Assembly: GCF_963675165.1 (NCBI RefSeq)
Contig: NC_087379.1
Location: forward strand, 2,732,201-2,796,200
Reading direction: 5' to 3'
DNA from: Halichondria panicea
Taxonomy: Eukaryota > Porifera > Demospongiae > Suberitida > Halichondriidae
DNA: 64,000 bases
Below, in pieces: positions 57,533-64,000 of the stretch. Position 1 is the first letter of the stretch. Each line of letters opens with the position of its first letter. The translations under genes were made by a program, and so were the position numbers. The notes beneath the pieces are model-generated. The model worked only from the letters and a program-made list of their open reading frames with translations, was not told the DNA's origin and searched no databases.

Positions 57533-59310
57533 TTATTTAGAACACACCTAGCCAAGATTAATCTGCGTGCCGAGGATGGCCTCGAGGTTAACGTGGTGCT
57601 CGAGGCGCAGCCGAGTTCATTACGTAACCGAGAGGCCATCCGAGTGCACCAGCATTAAAACACGTGACTTGGCTAGGTGTGTTCTAGTGCTGTCACGTGA
57701 GCTCTAGCCTCGTGGCAGCTACATCTAGCTACATTTTAAATCAGTTGCTGGTGGCTAGCTAGCTAGCTAGACGTAATAGCAAGTTTTAGTAGGTTTGTAG
57801 ATCCAGTAACTGATGCAAAGGAGAAGGAGATACGATCTAAAGCTATCTGGACTGACTGGGCATGTTCTCGACTTATTTCTCCTGCTGACTGTTCCGATCC
57901 CACTACTGGATATGCCTCCAGTTGATCTGGCTTACTGGATGGGAAACTTTGTGTGCAAACTATATGGCAATGAGTATCTGGTTTGCTCTTTTGGAACGCT
58001 ATGATATTTGAAGCACCTTTGATGAAACGATTATATGGATCTGGCTTAGGTACAGGTACGTACATCTTCGAAGCAAGCTGAGCCTATTTCTCCAGACGAA
58101 AAAGTGATGATATGGTCAAGTCAGCAATTCGGTACACATGAAACAAGTCAAAACAATAACATTCAACTTTCTAATACTTTCAGCTTTGCTTGTGTACGTA
58201 TGCAATCTGCTTGTATTATTATGATGACATTCAGGTTCAATCTGCTTGTATTATGATTGTTTGATAAAAGTGTGCATTAACAAACCAACTTAAAGCGCAC
58301 TTACGTGTGGATTAAGTTATTTAATCCATGGTCACCTGACTACTTTCAGATAAGCTGATTGGCTGGAGATCATGTGACAGCACTAACTATATTTAGTGCT
58401 GATCACATAATCTCCAGCCAATCAGCTTATCTGAAAGCAGTCAGGTGACCATGGATTAAATAACTTAATCCACACTTAAGTGTGCTTTAAGTTGGTCAAG
58501 TGTGCTTTAATGTGGTTTGTTAATGCACACTTTTTATCAAACAACCATAATACAAGCAGATTGAATCTGAATGTCATCATAATAATACAAGCAGATTGAA
58601 TATGTACACAAGCAAAGCTGAAAAGTATTAGAAAGTTGAATGTTATTGTTTCGACTTATTTCATGTGTACCAAATTGCTGACTTGATCATAGCATCGTTT
58701 TTTCGTCTGAAGAAATAGGCTCAGCTTGCTTCGAAGATGTACATACCTGTACCTAAGCCAGATCCATATAATCGTTTCATCAAAGGTGCTTCGAATATCA
58801 TAGCTTTCCAAAAGAGCAAACCAGATACTCATTGCCATATAGTTTGCGCACAAAGTTTCCCATCCAGTAAGCCAGATCAGCTGGAGGCATATCCAGTAGT
58901 ACTATTTTATGGGATCTAGTGGGATCGGGACTGTTGGTCAGCAGGAGAAATAAGTCGAGAACATGCCCAGTCAGTCCAGATAGCTTTAGATCGTATCTCC
59001 TTCTCCTTTGCATCAGTTACTGGGTCTACAAACCTACTAAAACTTGCTATTATGTCTAGCTAGCTAGCTAGCCACCAGCAACTGATTTAAAATGTAGCTA
59101 GATCTAGCTGCCACGAGGCTAGAGCTCACGTGACAGCACTAAATCCTTTAGAACACACCTAGCCAAGTCACGTGTTTTAATCTGGTGCACTCGGATGGCC
59201 TCTCGGTTACGTAATGCACTCGGCTGCGCCTCGAGCACCACGTTAACCTCGAGGCCACCCTCGGCACGCAGATTAAAACACTTAATCTTGGCTAGGTGTG
59301 TTCTAAATAA
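57533..59310. mobile_element. 1.8 kb foldback element (giant palindrome)
   Basis: Almost the whole stretch is an inverted duplication around 58387-58392, starting TTATTTAGAACACACCTAGC and ending with its exact inverse. The arms are about 850 and 915 bp and differ by a few small indels. Within each arm's outer 150 bp, TAGAACACACCTAGCCAAG is again inverted (57537-57556 against 57668-57689), so each end is itself a hairpin element. An arm-borne open frame (57763-58065 minus, 100 codons; shortened in the other arm at 58737-58919) resembles no family I know. A fragment of the arm is at 36546-36605. No target duplication was found. Confidence 0.85.
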
Positions 59311-61426
59311 GTTTTCCAACTAAAAAACATTGGAATTCATTACTTATACTGCTCTAGAATTTGGGCCATTTGTAATAAGGATACTTCATGGAATATTGAT
59401 AATTCCTAATAGAGTAGACATACTGCATTTTATTGGATGTCATACTCGTCAGCTAAAAGTGCATATAATGCACGAAAAAAACGAGATTTAATTGCACACA
59501 CCAATAAGTGGCTATGGGACTACTAATCAGCGAAAATTTGGATATGGGCCAAGTCACTTCCAGTCAGAGTTGTGATCACTAGAAAAATCCTTTGACTGGA
59601 AACCACTCCCTTCACTGTGCTCTCACGCATTCGATTTTCGGTGAGTGTAATCTATTTCCGTTTTTGCCAAAACTACAAAGCTAGAGTTAACTGACACATA
59701 CTGGGTTCAATCTTGAGAGAGTATACAGTACATGCATGGTGGAGCAATTGCAGAGTCAGTAAACCTTGCAAAGCTGCTAGAGTAGTTTGTGCCCTGACGA
59801 ATGTAAAGTGCTGAGTCAGCAACCCCACCCACCATAGCTTTCTTGGTGGGTGGGCTCATTGCTAAGGGAGGAGTACAGGGTGGATGTCTTACTTTAAGTC
59901 AAGGCCTAGGGTGTCGCATATTTGGAGGGTCGCCTTAATTAGAAGTCTTATAAAAATTAATATCATGATTCATGGTTGAAAACAGGTCGAAATCTCACAA
60001 TTCTGAATTCAGGCATCAAACATCATAATTTCTATGTCAGGAACATTTCAAAAATGTGACAATTTGGTTACTAGATGATCGATCATGAAACACTAAGTAA
60101 AACATGAAGTTTCATTGAACATTTGCTATGGCATGAAATGTGATGTTGCATGGCTCTGGAAACATGGCAGAAAATATTATACGGACATTTCCTATCAAGT
60201 TTCATACTGAAACTTCATTGAAACATGCATTTTTTCCTGTGCTATGACCAATGGAACATCGTGTCCCTTGCGTAGCCCGGCACCCGTTCCCAACGCATCA
60301 CTCTTGTGAAAGAACAGAAGCTAGGTTCTCAAGTTTCTGCTATCAGTACAGTTAAGTTGGCTACCCTTTGATTGACTACACAATTACAGTGCATGCAAGC
60401 GCTTAATAGGACCATTGATTGCCAAATACATTTGGTAGAGTCTACCCTCAGACTCTGGCCATTGTACACTATACATATATATACTATAAAGCCCAACTCT
60501 TGTTACCTGGATCAAGGTATGATACTACGGCACTGGCACTGTTGTGTGGACCATCACTGTGAGTTACAAAATGTATAGTGGAATGATGAATTTAAGATTA
60601 TTCTTGTATACAGGAGCAAAATCGAGCCTTTCCCATCCAACCCCCATCGTACTCCTCTTAGCTGATGGGTGCAAACTCATTGGAAGGGATGCCCTAGTGC
60701 CACTCGTGTCCTTCTTCCTAAGGGGCCGATCATATAGAACTATGTATACCTGCACTAAAACTACTGAGGTGGATATGGTTGCTATCCTGGCCAGTGACAT
60801 CAGGATTCTACTGTCCCGTGAACACACAATCTTTGTCATGCATGCCACCTGAAGGCTTAGCAGGCATATCCAATACAGTATTGAGCCTCTCTGGAAGCTC
60901 TTGTTTGAGATCCTTGCTTCTAAACATCTGTCTATTTATATGGAACGCAGTACACTCTACAAAAAACAGATTATTTCGATTGACCACATGCATGGACTAT
61001 CACTATATATAACAGTATTCATTTCTAGTGATTATATCACTTTGTTGCCCAGTGAGTGGGCAGATCAAAGCAATCCAGTGCTCAGTATATGGCATATTGC
61101 ATCACTGCCATGGCTACCATATATTGCACTGAATTATATGGCATAATGCACTGAATTATATGCACTTGCACTGTGTGTAAATGCAGTAGATATCTATTTG
61201 GGACTTATGCCCGACCATATAACTCATTTGGTCCCTTTTATAGGCTACTACTTTTATAACTACTAGTGGGAAGAAAACCTAAAAATTTACTATAATTATA
61301 TGGAATTCAGCAAAACTAATGAATACACTAAATTCCTTCAAACACATGTCTTTTATTACGATTTATATGACCAGTCAGACGAGTTTAACGTCATTGGGCA
61401 ACAAGTTAGCTATTGCAGGCGCCCTC
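59311..61426. other. Gap, no gene recognised
   Basis: Several overlapping frames of about 80-100 codons at 60544-61146 on both strands lack motifs. A block GCGTAGCCCGGCACCCGTTC at about 60268 resembles one at 39820. Sequences of the ATGGCATATTGCA type near 61085 are related to the palindrome at 61427. Confidence 0.4.
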
Positions 61427-61509
61427 GTGCAACATGCCATATATTGCACTGGATGACATAATGCCCTCGGGCATTATATTGCTCCAGTGCAATATATGGC
61501 ATGTTGCAC
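61427..61509. repeat. 83 bp palindrome
   Basis: GTGCAACATGCCATATATTG and CACTGGA at the left are exactly mirrored at the right; inner arms ATAATGCC and GGCATTAT continue the stem around CTCG. Related ATGGCATGTTGCA stretches lie at 61085, 63160 and 63510. Confidence 0.9.
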
Positions 61510-61596
61510 TCTGGCTGGGCAATAACTAATACGTATTTTTAGCCACTGTACCTACTATACATGGCAGAAATTATTACAATGTACAATTTCCGATCA

Positions 61597-61673
61597 CGCC
61601 CAGATACAATCAATACCAGGCCGAGGAGGCGACCTAGCGTTAAATTGGAGACAAATCGCCCTGGCGTCGAGGC
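61597..61673. repeat. Solo end of the helicase-bearing TIR element
   Basis: CACGCCCAGATACAATCAAT plus ACCAGGCCG, then GGCGACCTAGCG and a GCGTCGAGGC end. These match both ends of 28050-28848 joined together, as if the interior had been lost. Confidence 0.7.
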
Positions 61674-61913
61674 AAAGTTTCTCCTTTGATATCTATACAA
61701 AAAAACTACAGGAGTTGAAGTCACATACCTTAAAGGTATTTCGTATTGTATATAGAGCTGCTACGAAATTTCAATAGGTGCAGTTCATACGAAAATTTGC
61801 ACCAACAAAGAAAATTATTATCCGCTATATATAATTATACAGAATTGATACAAATGCTAATGATATCTCTCTCTGATTCGTTTATCTGATAAAGTATTAA
61901 TTATAATAATCGT

Positions 61914-62576
61914 TTAGTCTGAGCTGCTGTCCCTGGCCTCTCGTTTCGATAACTTGAATTCGTGTTGGCTTAGCTGCTCCAGTGGTACCTTTGGATGCAG
62001 CAGAATTTTTCGAAGGTTCTTTACATCTGCTACAGCATCATGGCAAACATGATCAATCCCTGAATTAGGATATAGGTAATGGTGTACAGATTGTAGACTC
62101 ATTTTGTTAATTCCAGGAAGTACAGAATTTCGAGCTGCCTTTAAGAGATGGAATGCATCTGCAAAATAGAGATCTTTTCTTCCCATTGCCACTGGAATCC
62201 CAAACTTGTGACAATCACGTCTCAAAAACTCCATGTCAAACTTTTCACTTTTGTATCCAACCAACGTCAGTTTATCTCCTGGGTTAGTTTTCAGTTTCAG
62301 GTACTCAAAAAATGTCTTGTACATTTCTTCTAGACTTATAGTGGGTAGTATTATTCCTTCCCTACAAAGGCTCTCATCTTTGATTGTGAATCCATTGGCT
62401 TTACTTGCTTCACGGTGGAATGAGCAAGTGGGAAGCACATAAGCATTGAAAATGTCTTCTTCACAGTCGTGGGCCAGAGAAACTGCTGCTAATTGACAAA
62501 CCTCGTCTAACTTTTTGTTGAGACCTGTTGTCGCCACGTCAAACAGTATGATGCATGATCCAGAACATTGGGCCAT
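61914..62576 (-). CDS. DEDDh exonuclease paralogue with altered motif I
   Basis: A homologue of the gene at 36670-38143, on the opposite strand. The start at 62576 (MAQCSGSCIILFDVATTG) aligns with that of the other copy; upstream codons in frame look non-coding. It gives 220 residues. Asp13, Asp114 (VGYKSEKFD), His179 and Asp184 (CHDAVAD) are kept, but Glu15 of the FDxETTG motif is Ala. That glutamate binds a catalytic metal in the family, so this protein is probably inactive or weakly active as a nuclease. The C-terminus (VPLEQLSQHEFKLSKREARD) matches the segment beyond the insertion in the first gene and then ends, about 43 residues shorter. The frame is open, so it may be kept for binding rather than cutting. 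Confidence 0.85.
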   Translation of the reverse strand: MAQCSGSCIILFDVATTGLNKKLDEVCQLAAVSLAHDCEEDIFNAYVLPTCSFHREASKANGFTIKDESLCREGIILPTISLEEMYKTFFEYLKLKTNPGDKLTLVGYKSEKFDMEFLRRDCHKFGIPVAMGRKDLYFADAFHLLKAARNSVLPGINKMSLQSVHHYLYPNSGIDHVCHDAVADVKNLRKILLHPKVPLEQLSQHEFKLSKREARDSSSD

Positions 62577-62842
62577 TACTAAATAGAGAAGTAGCTTGGT
62601 AAAACCCAACTCACTTAAATGCATGCAGTTTCTCACCACCGTGTAACATAGCAATTGTGAATTAGTTATAATTATAGGCAAGTTCTTGCTAATTCGAGAC
62701 ACAAATATCTGAGGTATAGCAAGTGTACTGCTTTTTTTTGCTTTTTTCGTTTTTTGACAACATCATTTTTTATGCATATAATTATTTCTAAAGCACTATA
62801 TAATATTATTGCATGCTTGGGAGACGCCTCCATAATTATTAT

Positions 62843-62911
62843 TCTCTAGCATCAGGCATAAGGGAGGCACACTGGACGGACCCTAATCCATATTGTCCAG
62901 GACCTTGAGTG
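62843..62911 (+). repeat. Direct repeat, copy 1
   Basis: Begins TCTAGCATCAGGCATAAGGG and ends GTCCAGGACCTTGAGTG. It recurs at 63028-63096 with about four differences. Confidence 0.9.
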
Positions 62912-63027
62912 CAGTGTATATACAAGCACTCGCCTGATTCCTCTTCTTATCAGTATGCACATGCAGTCTAGACTATATATAATTGTATGTCTCGATGATG
63001 TGCAATCTGAATGCAATCAGGTATGCA

Positions 63028-63096
63028 TGGTCTAGCATCAGGCGTAAGGGAGGCACACTGGACGGACCCTAATCCATAATGTCCAGGACCTTGTGT
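63028..63096 (+). repeat. Direct repeat, copy 2
   Basis: Same 65-69 bp unit as 62843-62911, 185 bp downstream in the same orientation. Confidence 0.9.
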
Positions 63097-64000
63097 ACGT
63101 CATTATTGCCTGATGACTTGAATAACTGTTGGATCTCACTAAAACCTGTTGTTCAGTGCTCTGTATATGGCATGTTGCATCACTACCATAGCAACCATTA
63201 TTATAGCATATAAGGCCATGCAAAGTCAGTTTCTCAGGCCCTCGCGCTTGGAAATTGGCAGCTTTACAAAAAAGTTAAATATCATGTGACCTCAAATGAA
63301 AATTTGTATGGTTTTTTGGTCATGAATATAATTATGACTAAAATTAATTAGTAAAAATTATGCACTTCCGCTTATTGAGGAAGTTAGGGGTGTGTTTTCA
63401 ATTATTTATCATTAAAATTAATTAATATTTATCAAATGCCTCAATCTGCTTGCTATTTTTTAGGAATAATTTACAAATTGACTTTGCATGGCCTATAATG
63501 CAGTGCAATAATATGGCATGTTGCACTGTGTGCAACATGCTTTTGGACTTATGCCCATGCACTTGTTGAAATGAGTACTCACTACTCAACCCACTAAATC
63601 ACAAAGCTGAGTCTATAATAGCTCTCTGGTTTAGTGGCTAGTTATTATGTGAGTATACCCTATAAGGTGTTCGCGAGTATTAATTTCTGCTATTTCTGCG
63701 AATGCATGGGAGTCAAATTGCAAAAATGTGTACTCGCAGATATTAATTGGAAATGCAACGAAACCACTTGTGAGTAATTAGAAACGCTATGAATCACTCA
63801 TAGAATTAAATATCAGCAAAATGAGTAGAAACAATTGCATGCATGTTTCACGGATGTATAAGTTTGTGCAACAAAACTAACGCTAATTTGTTAAAAGGCA
63901 AGCTGAAAAGCTTGTGAAATAAGTTTGAATGACTAGAATTTTAATACAGCTATACATGAAGTTCTCACCTTCAATTCTCGTATCCGAGTCTTATGCAAGA
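63097..64000. other. Right end of window, no gene seen
   Basis: A degraded repeat at about 63665-63760 (GCGAGTATTAATTTCTGCTA with TTTCTGCGAATG) is shared with 4800-4880 and 49735-49830 in the opposite sense. Otherwise AT-rich. Confidence 0.45.

Noticed and set aside
57763-58065. The palindrome-arm frame as a genuine gene
   Set aside because: It has no family motif, is shortened in the other arm and lies in an element, so it is only noted within the foldback entry.

Overview
The window is eukaryotic and animal. It holds spliced, AT-rich genes with GT-AG introns for ciliary and metabolic proteins (a KIF17-type kinesin-2, an RP2-type GAP, prenylcysteine oxidase, MTR-1-P isomerase, xanthine dehydrogenase), MATH/BTB and TRAF-like sequences, and very dense short inverted-repeat transposons. 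Small introns, short intergenic gaps and a tandem array of unfamiliar four-helix membrane genes suggest a non-bilaterian animal, most likely a demosponge. That taxon is inference. No prokaryotic operon, CRISPR array, rRNA or tRNA gene was seen.

Layout. 1-1920: repeats, then the last three exons of a xanthine dehydrogenase. 2271-7323: a complete three-exon prenylcysteine oxidase whose 3.4 kb intron hosts a decayed antisense RING/TRAF-type zinc-finger gene. 7476-19968: a minus-strand array of a four-exon, four-helix membrane protein family (four close copies, one relic, one divergent copy). 20265-21667: MRI1 on the minus strand, head-to-head with RP2 (21830-24203, plus; 162 bp between start codons). 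RP2 is followed after 264 bp by an 11-exon KIF17 (24468-31187). 31564-33911: two decayed MATH/BTB genes; an intact relative lies at 43592-44722. 36670-38143: a DEDDh exonuclease gene split by a 677 bp terminal-inverted-repeat insertion. 40731-42662: a 5'-truncated non-LTR retrotransposon. 50543-54873: a complete but disabled Ty1/copia element with near-identical LTRs, a half-tRNA-iMet primer site and a 5 bp target duplication. 57533-59310: a 1.8 kb foldback palindrome. 61914-62576: a second exonuclease copy, minus strand, lacking the first-motif glutamate.

Togetherness. RP2 and KIF17 both act in cilia and sit side by side on one strand, with MRI1 sharing the RP2 promoter gap. XDH, MRI1 and prenylcysteine oxidase are independent metabolic genes. 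The right half (33-64 kb) is mostly transposon-derived. The array of tetraspan-like genes is the best candidate for an undescribed family. The RecQ-helicase fragment carried inside a terminal-inverted-repeat element (28050-28848) is the best candidate for transposon gene capture.

Exon borders were placed by hand from reading frame, GT/AG sites and remembered family sequence; no alignment or expression data were available.
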